Positions 7,534-18,750 of a stretch of 64,000 nt of DNA are shown piece by piece. Made by a program: the position numbers and the translations under genes. This stretch comes from JABMQW01 sp964439935. Its GTDB lineage: Bacteria > Fidelibacterota > Marinisomatia > Marinisomatales > TCS56. A model generated the notes under the pieces. The model did no database searches. It was not told the DNA's origin and saw only the letters and a list, made by a program, of their open reading frames with translations. Within the stretch, counting starts at the first letter, position 1, and each line of letters opens with the position of its first letter. The stretch lies in assembly GCA_964439935.1 (NCBI GenBank), contig CAYTPW010000009.1:78502-142501 (forward strand). Reading direction: 5' to 3'.

Positions 7534-8763
7534 TTACAACCTCTTACCAGCCATTAGCATCTGCGACTCGATTGGTAATTCTGCACCTTTTAACAAGAGA
7601 TTCCAATACATCCAGCGAAACATCATTTTCCCGTAGTGATTCATTTTTGTTTCTTCCAGCAAAGAAAATGGACCAATCCCAGGAAGCGGGAATTTCCCGG
7701 GCAATGGTTCGGTGTCATAATTAAAGTCGATCAGGATACCTTTGCCGAATCCAGATTCAATATAACAGTTTGCGTGGCCATCGAATTTTGCCTTCAGTGG
7801 TCTATTCTCCATGGCATACTGCAGATTTTCACAGAGAACATCGGCCTGGAAATGAGCTACTGAACCGGCTTTGGAACTTGGTAAATCTGTTGCATCACCG
7901 ATCACATATATGTTTTCATGTCCGATTGCCTGAAGGGTGAATTTATCTGTTGGTATAAAATTCAGCTCATCCCCCATTCCAGATCGTTCGATTGAGTCAT
8001 CCCCCATGTTGGTCGGAATGGATACTAAAACGTCATAATCAATCTCTTTTTCATCCCAGGATATAATCTTATTATTTTCATAGTCCACCCTTCCTGTATT
8101 GAATTCAGCTGATAATTTGATATTCTTTTTATCAAGAAAATCGCCCAGAATCCGGGAAGCGCGGGGTTTTGTGAATGCCCCTGGCAGGGGAGTAACATAT
8201 TCTATATCCACCTTATCGCGAATACCCTGTTCAGTAAACCACCAATCGGCCAGAAAAACGAATTCCAGTGGAGCAACGGGACATTTAATAGGCATTTCCA
8301 CGGTATTCATTACCAATTTTCCCCCCTCCCAGTATTTAAAATAATGGGCCAGGGCGCAAGCACCTTCGATTGTATAAAAATCGAAAATATTTTTATGCCA
8401 TTGATCTGCTGCTAATCCGTCTGTCTCCTGAGGTTTGATCTTAGTTCCGGTAGCGATCACCAAAAAATCATAATTCAGTAGACGTCCATCTTTCAGTTTT
8501 ACCTGATTCTTAGGATGTTCAATAATATCGATTTCAGAAAAAATGACCTCTACTGATGGAGGAAAAAAATCACGTTTAGGTTTGATTACATCTTGCTTGC
8601 TGTAGATGCCAAACGGGATAAACAGGAAACCGGGCTGATAATAATGGGTTTCAAACTGGTCCACAACAGTAATTTGCCATTCACTCCGCTCCAGTATTGA
8701 TGCCATTTTATTGACGACAATTGTACCAGCTGTCCCGGCACCAAGCACTAAAAGTTTTTTCAT
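7534..8763 (-). CDS. NAD(P)/FAD oxidoreductase, sulfide:quinone oxidoreductase-like
   Basis: 409 residues. The FAD-binding Rossmann motif is at the N-terminus (KLLVLGAGTAGTIVVNKM), with 'FLVIATGTKIKP' and 'ENIYVIGDATDLPSSKAG' as the second FAD motif. 'MPIKCPVAPLEFVFLADWWF' places Cys161 where SQR proteins carry a catalytic cysteine, and Cys333 (HANCYIESG) is near the second SQR cysteine position; Cys136 and Cys311 are also present. The C-terminal 'KMMFRWMYWNLLLKG' is amphipathic or aromatic and fits membrane docking. The likely reaction is oxidation of sulfide or a sulfane carrier, with electrons to quinone. It follows the MerR gene by 19 bases and leads the sulfur operon. Confidence 0.85.
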   Translation of the reverse strand: MKKLLVLGAGTAGTIVVNKMASILERSEWQITVVDQFETHYYQPGFLFIPFGIYSKQDVIKPKRDFFPPSVEVIFSEIDIIEHPKNQVKLKDGRLLNYDFLVIATGTKIKPQETDGLAADQWHKNIFDFYTIEGACALAHYFKYWEGGKLVMNTVEMPIKCPVAPLEFVFLADWWFTEQGIRDKVDIEYVTPLPGAFTKPRASRILGDFLDKKNIKLSAEFNTGRVDYENNKIISWDEKEIDYDVLVSIPTNMGDDSIERSGMGDELNFIPTDKFTLQAIGHENIYVIGDATDLPSSKAGSVAHFQADVLCENLQYAMENRPLKAKFDGHANCYIESGFGKGILIDFNYDTEPLPGKFPLPGIGPFSLLEETKMNHYGKMMFRWMYWNLLLKGAELPIESQMLMAGKRL

Positions 8764-8782
8764 AATTCAACCCCCTGAGGAT

Positions 8783-9250
8783 TTATTTTTTCTTTATAAT
8801 AAGATTGATCTGCGATGGATTTTTAAACACTGTTTTAAGATCACTGCATTTTTCTGATAAGCTATAAACATCGCACGACCGGCAATCGGCATTCTGGCAT
8901 TCAGGACCCTTGGCCGCAACGTTCCAACATGGTTCACCGATTGATGTATATGCTTCACATTGCTGGTAATCAATAGCAGTACAGGGTTTAATGATCCAAC
9001 ATGGTACTTGAGCAAATAAGACTTTGATACCGGCTATATTCATGCCATAATCATCCAGGAATTTTCTAATGCATTTGATCCGGTGGATGTCTATCTGGGA
9101 ATACAAACGTCGGTTTGATTCAGTTTTAAAGGGGATGATTAGACCCAGGTCCACATATTGGCGCAATGAATAAACTGAAGTATTGGACAATTCGGCCGCT
9201 ACCCGTAAAGGATAAAGCGGCGTGCTGGAATCATTAAGTTTATCAATCAT
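8783..9250 (-). CDS. MerR-family regulator with C-terminal two-CW-like cysteine domain
   Basis: 155 residues. Residues 10-80 form a MerR DNA-binding domain (LRVAAELSNTSVYSLRQYVDLGLI ... NRRLYSQIDIHRIKCIRKF). Residues 84-135 hold eight cysteines (84, 90, 98, 108, 118, 123, 126, 135) including two 'PCW' motifs and a final CRSC-DVY. This pattern resembles the small two-CW domain proteins and is unlike the metal-binding loop of classical MerR. It probably binds a metal, an Fe-S cluster or reactive sulfur and controls the SQR-like/TusE/DsrE2 genes immediately downstream. A TATAAT-like hexamer lies at 9263-9268, only 12 bases before the start, and there is no evident Shine-Dalgarno; the true start or a leaderless transcript remains open. 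Confidence 0.82.
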   Translation of the reverse strand: MIDKLNDSSTPLYPLRVAAELSNTSVYSLRQYVDLGLIIPFKTESNRRLYSQIDIHRIKCIRKFLDDYGMNIAGIKVLFAQVPCWIIKPCTAIDYQQCEAYTSIGEPCWNVAAKGPECQNADCRSCDVYSLSEKCSDLKTVFKNPSQINLIIKKK

Positions 9251-9653
9251 CTAGGTCATGCCATTATAGTAAACTTTGCACAGTCCAAATAATCCGATCC
9301 AAGATTAGTTTCCCAGCGGAATTCATGAAAGCCATCGGAAGATTGAATAGTCGGAAAGATTTCTGATTGTTTCACCTGCCCGGCAATTTTTTTTGGCATT
9401 AGGGATAATTTCATAATCTGTATTGGTTAATGCAGTATTTCTGCTATAGTCACTGCACAATATTAGCTGTATACTTTTTCTAATGCAACAAGATAATAGG
9501 ATATTTTTATCCTGTATAACTTAAAAAGAATAAATGAAACTAGACTAGTGCATCACAATTGATGCACTATAGTTGAAGTAATTTTTGCTTTGGAATTATT
9601 ACAATTTTATTAGCGATACACAAATGCACGGGGAATTACCGTAACGTTAAAGG
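9251..9653. other. Intergenic region between merR-like gene and the 2306-aa gene
   Basis: About 400 bases without a gene. It should hold the promoter of the sulfur operon (TATAAT-like at 9263-9268, minus strand) and the end of the large T9SS gene's transcript. Apart from the inverted repeat at 9546-9569, I see nothing that looks coding or structured. Confidence 0.6.
9546..9569. repeat. Inverted repeat, 9-bp arms
   Basis: TAGTGCATC (9546-9554) and GATGCACTA (9561-9569) pair perfectly across a six-base spacer. It lies about 85 bases beyond the stop codon of the 2306-aa gene on the minus strand. It may be a weak terminator or a regulator site; no clear T run follows. Confidence 0.45.
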
Positions 9654-12600
9654 CTATTTTAGCAATACCATTTTCCTAATTGCAGAATATCTCCCCGCTT
9701 TCACTGCATAAAAATACATCCCGGCGCTAACCGGCTTTCCAGATGCATTATGGCCGTTCCAACGAATTGACTTATAACCAGCGTTTTGATAATCATCAGC
9801 CAGAGATATGACCTGCCGACCCAGGATATCATAAATGGTAAGCTCGACCCGGGAATCCTGAGGCAGGTCATAACGGATGGTCGTCACCGGATTAAACGGA
9901 TTGGGATAATTCTGGTGCAATTTGAAAACGGTCGGGACTACCGGTTCATCAACGACACTGACAACGGTTGTCAATATCACCGGGATTGTGATTAGACCAT
10001 GATCAGGATCGTTGCTGAACAACTGGAGTTCTGTCTGGTAATCTCCAACCAGCAGATTACTGGCATCCAGGGTTATTGTGATATCCTCCGAACCACTGGA
10101 TTCAATCGTCCCTGACAGCGGTTGAACTGTAATCCACCTGGTGATTGGTGCCGTCGATTCGATCCACTCCGGAGCACCATAAATCATACCGGTACGATTA
10201 ACAATCGTGTAGCTGCTGGTGGTATCACCGATACCTTCGTTGAAGCGCCAGTAGCCCACCAAACCGGGTTCGTCGTAAGCAACCGTGCGGTGCATATCGG
10301 AATTGATCTCGGCTTGACTGCGAACTGCACTCCAGACCATGACAGCATCAATCGCACCATCGACAAAAGCAGTACTATTAACACTGGTACCGACCAAGAA
10401 GGGCCGGCCAGAGATATCAAAAGCAACGGGTTCATCGACCGATAGGTTAAATAGACCATGATCATTGAGATAAAGCATTACAGATAATCCGTCGTATGTA
10501 ACTGCCAAATGAACCCATTCTCCAGCCGGTTCAGCAATAACTGAATGCTGCGCTCCAGCAATCGATACCAGGTAATTCCCATCCTGAATATTCAGAGCGA
10601 AATGTGCCATACCACCCGGAAACTCCCAGTAACAATAATTAGCGGAAGTTGTATTGGGTTTGATCCACATCGCAACGGTCACACTATCGTCACCACTTTC
10701 AAATCCAAGATCACCACAGTTGACATAATCATCGATGCCATCAAACTGCAGGGCATAGCCACCCTGTTGGGTTGGTTCGTCCATCGCAATCTCAAATACC
10801 AGGTCGCTGCCGCCGTTGTTTGATATGACTGATGTATGGGTCTCAACCAGATCCAGGTTCATTTCCAGAGTATATTGGATGGGGTATACTGATATAATCG
10901 GTGGTAGGACACCCCGACCAGTAAGTGCAACGGTGATCGTATCTTCATCCGCATCGTTAGTGGTCAGGGTCAGGGTACCGGGATAATTGGAGCAATAGAT
11001 CGGCGTGAAAATGACCAGGAATGAATCTTTTTCACCCTGCTCCAAAGCGATGAAGTCCGGTTCAACAACATATTCCACCAGGTTAGTCTCGGCAAAGATA
11101 TACAGAACGTTACAACCCCAGTTACTGACCTTGTAGATCAGGGTATCATTAAAGTTGAGGAATGCTTCACCGAAGTCCATGCTAAACTGAGTGACCTGAA
11201 TCTCTGGTATATCCCTGGGGAATGCCAGTTGGTGCTCATAAGCACCCATGTCAATCTGGCTGCCCGGTGGATGGGGTCGGGGATTGCCATCAATATCCAC
11301 TGGCGGAATAAAATCATTTGACCCAGCCCCGATACAGGGACTGCAGGGTCTTAATTGATAAATTCCATTTACTGAATTAACATAGAGTGGATCAGCATCA
11401 ATATTCCCAGCCAGCCAGTTGACGTTGTTTTCACCGACTACAATACTATCAAGACCACCTTCGATGTTGCAGTGGGATACTGTTAATGTGTTTCCGGCAT
11501 CTCCTATTGATATTTCCGGTTTTCCTGGATTCCACAGAATGGAATTGGAGATGTGTAGATTTGAACTATCAGCACAATAAAAAATACTTCCATCCAGTGT
11601 GTCTGTATCGATAAAGGAAGTAGAGTTAATTGTAAGATTGGAAGAGAAAGATATTAAGGCGGACCAGATGCCAACATTATTGGTAAATACCAGGTTTTCA
11701 AGAATTAGATCAGAATTATCAGCACATATTCCACCACCTCCGTAAAAGCTTCCAACTGAGGGCAAATTATCCATAATACGGCAATTGGCAATTTGTGAAT
11801 TAGAGGAATTAAAATATATCCCACCACCTGTGTCCGCAGCGTTACCAGAAATGATTAGATTGCTTAAAGTTGGCGAAGAATTAATACAATAAATACCGCC
11901 ACCCAGAATACCACCTCCCCATAAGATAGTACCAGATCCATTAACTATTGAAAATCCACATAACTGAGCAGTTGAATCTTCCCAATTCGCAAAGGTTACA
12001 ACACTGCCATTACTATCACCATCAATGATTGTTTGTTTGATATAGGAAGTGTCATCGGTGGTGAACGTCAGGGAACCAACGGTAATATTTTTTCCATTGA
12101 AATCTATATTCTCAATATAGTGTCCCGGCATTACCAGGACAGTGTCACCTTGAGTCGCAAAATTTATCCCAGCCTGGATGGTGGGCTGGTCGTTTGGGAC
12201 AATAATCAGGGTAATTGAATCCTGACCGAACATTGGGATATTAGATAGTGCCCATTCAGCACCAGAGATTACACCATCATTACTATTGGCACTGTAGTCC
12301 TGAGCCGTTTCTCCTGCACCCTCATTAAATGACCAGTAACCAACCAAACCGGGTTCATCCCCGGATAGTTCACGATACATATCAGCTTGAATTACAGCCT
12401 GAGAACGAGCAACATTCCAGATCTGAATTTCATCCAGCAAACCATCAAAAAATCCTTGATCTAATCCACTATAACTATGCCTGCCAATATCTATATAATC
12501 TATTGATGTAGTGTAATCTCCTGTTTGAGTATTGGTGGTGGAATCCAGCAAAATTCCGTCAAGATATAAATAAAGAGCTGTCGTATCTACAACTACAGTA

Positions 12601-15600
12601 TAATGGTGCCATTCACCGTAATCGGGACTTGGTGATGCAACTACATCTGCTGAACCAGTATTACTCCTAATCGTGGATGCTACATTCCCATCAGCATTTT
12701 CGGCAGTTAAAACCACTGCAGATCTATTATCTCCAGTCTCATCGTCTCGTTGTTGAAATATAGAGTTCAACTCCATATCTCCTCCGCCCCGTCCATCCAT
12801 TTTTGCCCATGCTTCAATGGTTAAAATAGTTGACGTAATAATGTTTTCATTGAAACTCACATAATCATTATGCCCATCAAACCGCAGCGCTAGATTGTCT
12901 ATTGAGATATACCCACAGCCAATACCCTGTGCACCTATATTTGCACCACCTTCCCCCGCACCGATACATGGTGAATTTTCAGCTAAGGTGAAATCTCCGC
13001 TATCAGGATTACAGAAGAGAGGTAAAGCATTAATATTGCCTTCGCCCCATTCGATTGTATCATTATCTGTAACTATTATTGCCTCTAAACCACCACTGCT
13101 ATTTGAATACTCAATTATGATATTCGAATTGCCTTCACCAACAATCTGATCTGGTGAATTATTCCAAAGTATTGAATTCTGAATAATTATATCAGATTCG
13201 AAGGTGAGGATTCCACCCCTATTGTCACTACGATTAGTACTTATGGTTACATTTTTAAGAGTTAAAAAACCGTATAGGCAGTTAATCCCCCCAACAAATG
13301 ATGCCGAGTTATCGGTAATGGTTACATTCTCTAAACTTGGACTGGAACTCTCACAAAATATTCCACCGCCATCGCCAGCCTGATTTCCAGTAATTATCAC
13401 ATTAGATAAGTTTGGATTAGAATTAAACCTGCATGAAATCCCACCGCCGTACCAAGCAGAATTTCCCACTATTATTGCATTAACTATTTTAGGATTGGCC
13501 GAGAGACAATTAATCCCTCCCCCATAAAAATCATAGAATTCATCTGGATCGCCAGTACCATTGATTATAGTAAATCCGTTCAACACAGCGGTAGAATCCT
13601 CACCATTTTCAAAGGTCACGACACTGCCACTGCTATCGCCGTCAATTATTGTTTGTCTGATATAAGAGGTATCACCGGTTGTAAGTGTTAAAGATCCAAC
13701 CGTAATATTCTTTCCTGAGAAATTGATATTCTCAACATAGGTCCCGGGCATGACCAGAACAGTGTCACCAATAAAATCTGCAAAGTCAATTGCATCCTGA
13801 ATAGTGGGCTGGTCGTCGGGAACAATTATCAATGTAATGGAATCCGCTCTCATCAATGGGACATCCGACAGCACCCATTCCGCACCGTTTATAATACCAT
13901 CATTCCCATTGCCACTGATATCAAAGGTTGAATTATCGGATCCCTCATTAAATGGCCAATAACCTACTAAGCCAGATTCATACCCTGAAAGTTCACGATA
14001 CATGTCAGCTTGAATTTCAGCTTGAGAACGAGCAACATTCCATATGTGAATTTCATCAATAATACCCCAATACATATCTTCAATTCCACCGTTATTGTGA
14101 AATGTACAACCAATGGTGAGTGAATCATTATTAGTCTGAAGAGGCGCTATAACATCTGTCTGGGTCATTAGTTGCCCATTAACATAAATAGTTATGTCCA
14201 TCTCATAAAGATTATAAACCCCCGCAACATGTTGCCAAACAGAGTCAACCAATGCGTTTACACCACTTGACGCACCGTTAAATTGAATCATACCGGAACC
14301 TGCGCAGACATCAATGGATAGAGCATAATTAACAGGATTATTGACATCCCCTTTTCTAATAATTGTTCTTTGACAGCCTCCGGGATCAGTTGATACGTCA
14401 TAGGGATAAACCCATGCTTCAATAGTAATTGCAGAATCTAAATCAAGATTTTCATGATCCTGTACAAATACCCTATCATCAATCCCATCAAACCTGAGCG
14501 CCAGATTGTCAGTTGAAATATCTTCACAACCAATACCCAAAGCACCCATATTAGCACCATTCTCTCCTGTGCCAACACAGGGGGAGTTATTAGCTAAGGT
14601 AAAATCTCCATTGTCGGGACTGCAAAACAGGGGCAATTCATTCAGATTGTTTTCCCATTCGACGATTGCATCAGATCCACCAAAAATATCGTCCTGTCCC
14701 CCACTGATATTGGAATTGTGGATTGACAGTTGGGTACTGTCCGCACAGTATATCTGTGAAGGTGTATTGCCCCATATTATGGAGTTCGTTATCGATAACT
14801 GTGTCCCACCGGTGCAGTAAATGCCATAATTGCCGTTGTTATAGGCCGTTACATTCCGCAGACTGGCCAGGGAACCTGCGCTGTATATTCCACCGAGCTC
14901 CCATCCACCAGCATCTATGCTACCATTGTCATGCACAACCAGGTTAGTTAAGATTGGAGCAGAACCAGGTCCGCAGAATATACCAGAGCCCAGTCCAGGG
15001 CCGAAATCTCCAATCGCAATATTTTCCTTGATCACCAAGTTCGTGATTGTGGGGCTGGTGGAAGCACCAATGTAGACACCACCTCCTGCAAAAAAGGCTT
15101 CACCATTCTGAATTGTGAAACCATTCAAGATCGCTGATGTATTCTCACCACCATAAAAACTAACTACACTATTCCATAATTGAGAACCATCAATAATTGT
15201 TTGCTTGATGTATGAAGTATCACCTGTTGTTAGTGTAAGAGATCCGACGGTAATATTTTTTCCTGAATAATTAATCGTCTCATTATACACGCCCGGCATG
15301 ACCAGGACGGTATCGCCAGAAATTGATCTATTTACGCTTTCCTGAATGGAAGCCAGCGGGTTTGATTCACTTCCATCACCGGTGGAATCCGAGCCAGTGG
15401 TTGAAGCATACCAGATGCGGTTGGTATCCGGTGCGATGCGAATCAGCCATACATCATAATTACCCGCTCCATACGATTCAGTCTGCCCCGTGATAATGTA
15501 CCCACCATCAGCCGTTTGTTGAATCGAAGAACCATAGTCGTTATTACTTCCTCCGAATGTCCTGGTCCAGGTCGTATCCCCGTTTACATCCGTCTTGATT

Positions 15601-16674
15601 AGCCAGACATCAGGATCATCTCCTCTATAATCAGTACTTCCAGTAATAATATANNNNNNNNNNNNNNNNNNNNNNNNNNNNNNNNNNNNNNNNNNNNNNN
15701 NNNNNNNNNNNNNNNNNNNNNNNNNNNNNNNNNNNNNNNNNNNNNNNNNNNNNACCACCATCGGTTGTTTGTTGAACCGAAGAGCCATAATCTTCATAAC
15801 TTCCTCCAAAAGTTCTGGTCCAGGTCGTATCTCCGTTTACATCCGTCTTGATTAGCCAAACATCAGGATCATCTCCTCTATAATCAGTACTTCCAGTAAT
15901 AATATAACCACCATCGGTTGTTTGTTGAACCGAAGAGCCATAATCTTCATAACTTCCTCCATAAGTTCTGGTCCAAATTGTATCACCTAAAGCATGAGTC
16001 CTGATTAACCACACATCGCCAGAGCCTGCTCCATAAGATTCTGTTCGCCCTGTGATAATATTCCCACCATCCGGCGTTTGTTGAATCGAAGAACCATAGT
16101 CGTCATTACTTCCTCCGAATGTCCTGGTCCAGGCTGTATATCCGTTTACATTCGTCTTGATTAACCACACATCACCAGAGCCTGCTCCATAAGATTCTGT
16201 TTGCCCTGTAATAATGTACCCACCATCAATCGTTCGTTGAATTGAATATCCTCGGTCATTTATACCCCCCCCAAAGGTTCTCGTCCAGAGGGTATCACCA
16301 ATATAGTTAGTCTTTAACATCCATAAATCCAAACTATCAGCACCAAACGATTCTGTATAACCTGTGATTATATAACCACCATCAAAGGTTTGCTGAATAG
16401 AATTGCCCATATCATCGCTACTACCCCCATAAGTCTTGGTCCAAAGAGTATCGCCATTTGCATCCGTCTTAATCAACCATAAATCCTCGCCACCCACACC
16501 AAACGATTCTGTATAACCTGTGATTACATAACCACCATCACTGGTTTGTTGAACAGAATGACCCAAGTCACTGTCACTACCACCATAAGTTTTAGTCCAC
16601 AGTATATTCGGCTGTGCCAAGGAAATACTTATAAAGCAAAAGATCACTATAACAATATGGTAGCTATTTCTCAT
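9654..16674 (-). CDS. Giant exported T9SS protein: beta-propeller, beta-helix, LamG modules (crosses an assembly gap)
   Basis: One gene interrupted by 100 Ns at 15654-15753. Joining the flanks directly keeps the frame and gives 2306 residues. A signal peptide (residues 1-20, ending SLAQ) is followed by about seven 51-52-residue units of the type DGGYIITGxTESYG...DVWLIKT...WTRTFGGS (to about 390), probably a seven-bladed propeller. Then come alternating right-handed beta-helix blocks (about 415-660, 925-1195, 1465-1745) and LamG/concanavalin domains (about 700-870, 1230-1415, 1945-2110), an immunoglobulin-like 'IQVTQFSMDFGEAFLN' domain near 1790-1900, and a C-terminal T9SS sorting domain (YPNPFNPVTTIRYDLP ... 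MVLLK). It should be a cell-surface or secreted adhesin-like or glycan-binding protein. No catalytic residues are evident. Confidence 0.88.
15654..15753. other. Assembly gap (100 N) inside a tandem repeat
   Basis: A run of 100 Ns. The bases on either side, if joined with no gap, reproduce exactly the sequence of the neighbouring repeat copy at about 15896-15925, and they restore the reading frame. The gap length is therefore arbitrary, and the true missing length is zero or a whole number of about 153-base repeat units. Confidence 0.9.
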
Positions 16675-16989
16675 CGAATTTTAGATATTTCAAGCCACGG
16701 TGACGAGGCCATTGTCTTGTCGTGTCTGATGTTATCATTTCGCAAACTTAATTAACAATAATACCAGGGCAGAATAGTGCTGAATTAGTAGGTGCGTACA
16801 ATGCGCAGTGTGCCGGTAATCAGAGGATTCCCGTGACTGAACCTAATTCTGCATGTAACGATTGTCAATTTGAAATTCAACCGCTTTGATTTCTGAGTTG
16901 TCGGCAGAGATGAAGACTTAGTATTCAACCAATAAGACAGAAATTCCCATGAGGTTGTGCAAATTATATAGACACTAAAACCAGGGTCG
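16675..16989. other. Intergenic region upstream of the 2306-aa gene
   Basis: About 315 bases, with no convincing gene. It must contain the promoter of the 2306-aa gene and the 3' end of the 218-aa gene's transcript. I see no hairpin with a T run and no conserved motif. Confidence 0.5.
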
Positions 16990-17646
16990 CTATTTGTCTG
17001 ATTGGAAAAGACTGAAGACCTGAATTCCCTCTTCCAGGAAGGATTGCATGCCTTCCGGGCGGACTTTTTTGGAAGCTCTATAAAAAAGAATTCTGTCTCC
17101 ACCCCCTTCCGTGCTTAAGCCCTGGTGCTGATCATAGTATTCCAGGATATTTTCTGTGAATAGCTCCCGGCAGGCCTGCTCATCTTTGGATCGAAGCAGG
17201 TACTTGTCAGAGAACGCTGGATGGGATTCCATATCGATGTCCTGGTAACCGAATGCTTTACCGATCTTATGAAAAAGGTTCTCAGGCCGAAGTGTAAATA
17301 GTGGCAAGTGTAATAAATTCGATTTGAATAATATAACTGTCTGGCTCCGGGTATGGGAGTTCTTACCTGAACCGATCGTGTAGCGATAATCGAAAATTGT
17401 AACGTCAATAGCTTTGACCGAGCCATTCAACAGATTCTTCGCTTTTTTGGAATGACCCTGTGAGAATAAATGGTACTGACTCAACGATGGCAGCAATGCT
17501 GCGTCCGCTTGCTTGGAAAAGGAAAGTCCCAGGGACAGCGCAGCCCCCTGCAGTGCTTCAGTTCGTTTCCTGGCATAGTATAGAGCAACTACAATGACAA
17601 CTGCTGAGGCAGCGATAATACCTGCGATTAACAGAATTGTGGTCAT
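16990..17646 (-). CDS. Membrane-anchored protein of unknown function
   Basis: 218 residues. An N-terminal membrane helix (about residues 4-25) is followed by a basic stop-transfer YYARKRTEAL, placing the rest in the cytoplasm. The soluble domain has 'LGLSFSKQADAALLPSLSQYHLFSQGHSKKAKNLL', then 'VTIFDYRYTIGSGKNSHTRSQTVILF', a motif seen in uncharacterised membrane-linked proteins of many bacteria. The central DYRYT...H...QTV pattern suggests a beta-rich fold. No catalytic site is evident. There is no strong Shine-Dalgarno. It follows the ICMT-like gene by about 120 bases. I do not assign a function. Confidence 0.7.
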   Translation of the reverse strand: MTTILLIAGIIAASAVVIVVALYYARKRTEALQGAALSLGLSFSKQADAALLPSLSQYHLFSQGHSKKAKNLLNGSVKAIDVTIFDYRYTIGSGKNSHTRSQTVILFKSNLLHLPLFTLRPENLFHKIGKAFGYQDIDMESHPAFSDKYLLRSKDEQACRELFTENILEYYDQHQGLSTEGGGDRILFYRASKKVRPEGMQSFLEEGIQVFSLFQSDK

Positions 17647-17769
17647 AAAACGGTTCTATTAACGGCCTACAAAGCTGGTTGGTTGGTTGATAGTTAATGA
17701 ACAGTTTATGGTTTTTTGTATCCGGTACAATGAATGTTGAATTCTCAAGTTTTATGGATTGAGTTTTAC

Positions 17770-18327
17770 CTAAAAAACTTTTGGTATCAGCTTCCATGAA
17801 GTTTTGACATAATTATCATATAGCTGACTATATGCTTTCTGCAGCACTTTTTCTTCAACTTGAATACGATATAAAAAAGAGAGCAATATTGGAATGAAAA
17901 TAATAATAACGGTAATCCAATTATTGAATGCAATCCCTAAACCGAGAAACGACAATAAACTTCCCAGGTAGGAAGGATGCCGGATATATTTGTAAATACC
18001 TGATTGGATCAATTTCTGATCGTTAGCCAGCGCTACATTCACCGTGAATGACTTTTTAAGTTTAATAATTGCAATCCACCTGACGATCAGGCCAAGGCAG
18101 ATCATTGAAATGCCAGCATGTTGAATGATGGCGGTATCTGAATCTGTTAACAAGAACCCGGTATCTTTCAAAATGAAACCAAGGGTTATAGATATTGTAA
18201 TCGTAATCCACAGAATTTTCAGTGAAGATCTGTCGTAATCAATTTGAGAATCTTTGGATCTCCTCCATCTTGAAAGACCAATTTCAGATACTACCCAGAA
18301 AATGGCGATGATCAGAAATAGATTCAT
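17770..18327 (-). CDS. ICMT/PEMT-like membrane methyltransferase
   Basis: 185 residues with about four to five membrane segments. The C-terminal half has the isoprenylcysteine carboxyl methyltransferase family signature: 'LIQSGIYKYIRHPSYLGSLLSFLGLGIA' (SAM-contacting RHPxY) and 'RIQVEEKVLQKAYSQLYDNYVKTSWKLIP' (the EE...Y..Y region that closes the active site). Bacterial members methylate small molecules or lipids rather than prenylated proteins; the substrate cannot be told from the sequence. The gene stands between an EF-Tu domain 2-like gene and the unknown membrane protein, with no obvious functional link. Confidence 0.85.
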   Translation of the reverse strand: MNLFLIIAIFWVVSEIGLSRWRRSKDSQIDYDRSSLKILWITITISITLGFILKDTGFLLTDSDTAIIQHAGISMICLGLIVRWIAIIKLKKSFTVNVALANDQKLIQSGIYKYIRHPSYLGSLLSFLGLGIAFNNWITVIIIFIPILLSFLYRIQVEEKVLQKAYSQLYDNYVKTSWKLIPKVF

Positions 18328-18357
18328 AAAATATATTATCTAATTAGGGCAGCGTTA

Positions 18358-18618
18358 TTAATCCTCCAGTACTTTATGTACCTTATCCAGCTTCCTAACT
18401 TTTTCAGATATTTTAATTCCAACACTATCACCTTTCTTCGCGTTGGAAACAGACTCATGCTCTATCTGCATTGAATTCAATTTTGCAGTAAAATCGGTTG
18501 TAGCTCCTTTAAAATGCAGATTATCTCCCACCGCTATTTTACCACCCGTAATCTCAACAGCAGCTACTGATATTTTACTGAAGAAATTTGACACAAAACC
18601 AATCTCTTTCTCTTGCAT
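18358..18618 (-). CDS. EF-Tu domain 2-like small protein
   Basis: 86 residues when begun at the ATG at 18616-18618, which has AAGGA about eight bases upstream; an upstream in-frame start at 18660 lacks this. The whole protein resembles the beta-barrel domain 2 of translation GTPases: 'EIGFVSNFFSKISVAAVEITGGKIAVGDNLHFKG' and 'MQIEHESVSNAKKGDSVGIKISEKVRKLDKVHKV'. No GTPase domain is present. Stand-alone proteins of this type are widespread and usually labelled 'translation elongation factor-like'; their role is unknown. It lies 30 bases before the ICMT-like gene. Confidence 0.82.
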   Translation of the reverse strand: MQEKEIGFVSNFFSKISVAAVEITGGKIAVGDNLHFKGATTDFTAKLNSMQIEHESVSNAKKGDSVGIKISEKVRKLDKVHKVLED

Positions 18619-18750
18619 GCCAGATCCTTTTTCCAAATTATTAAGTGCAAATCTAAACAACAGTATAACTAAATACCCAGAATATTAAATAAGCTTTATA
18701 TATCCAAGGCTACTGTACAGACAGATTCATTTTCATTCCAGATATAATTG

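Noticed and set aside
15631..15809. Two independent genes on either side of the N run
   Set aside because: Both flanks are copies of the same repeat, and closing the gap restores one frame; the apparent frame difference comes only from the arbitrary 100-N length.
16785..17102. A 105-codon minus-strand open frame overlapping the 218-aa gene
   Set aside because: It overlaps in another frame, contains no recognisable domain and has no ribosome site.
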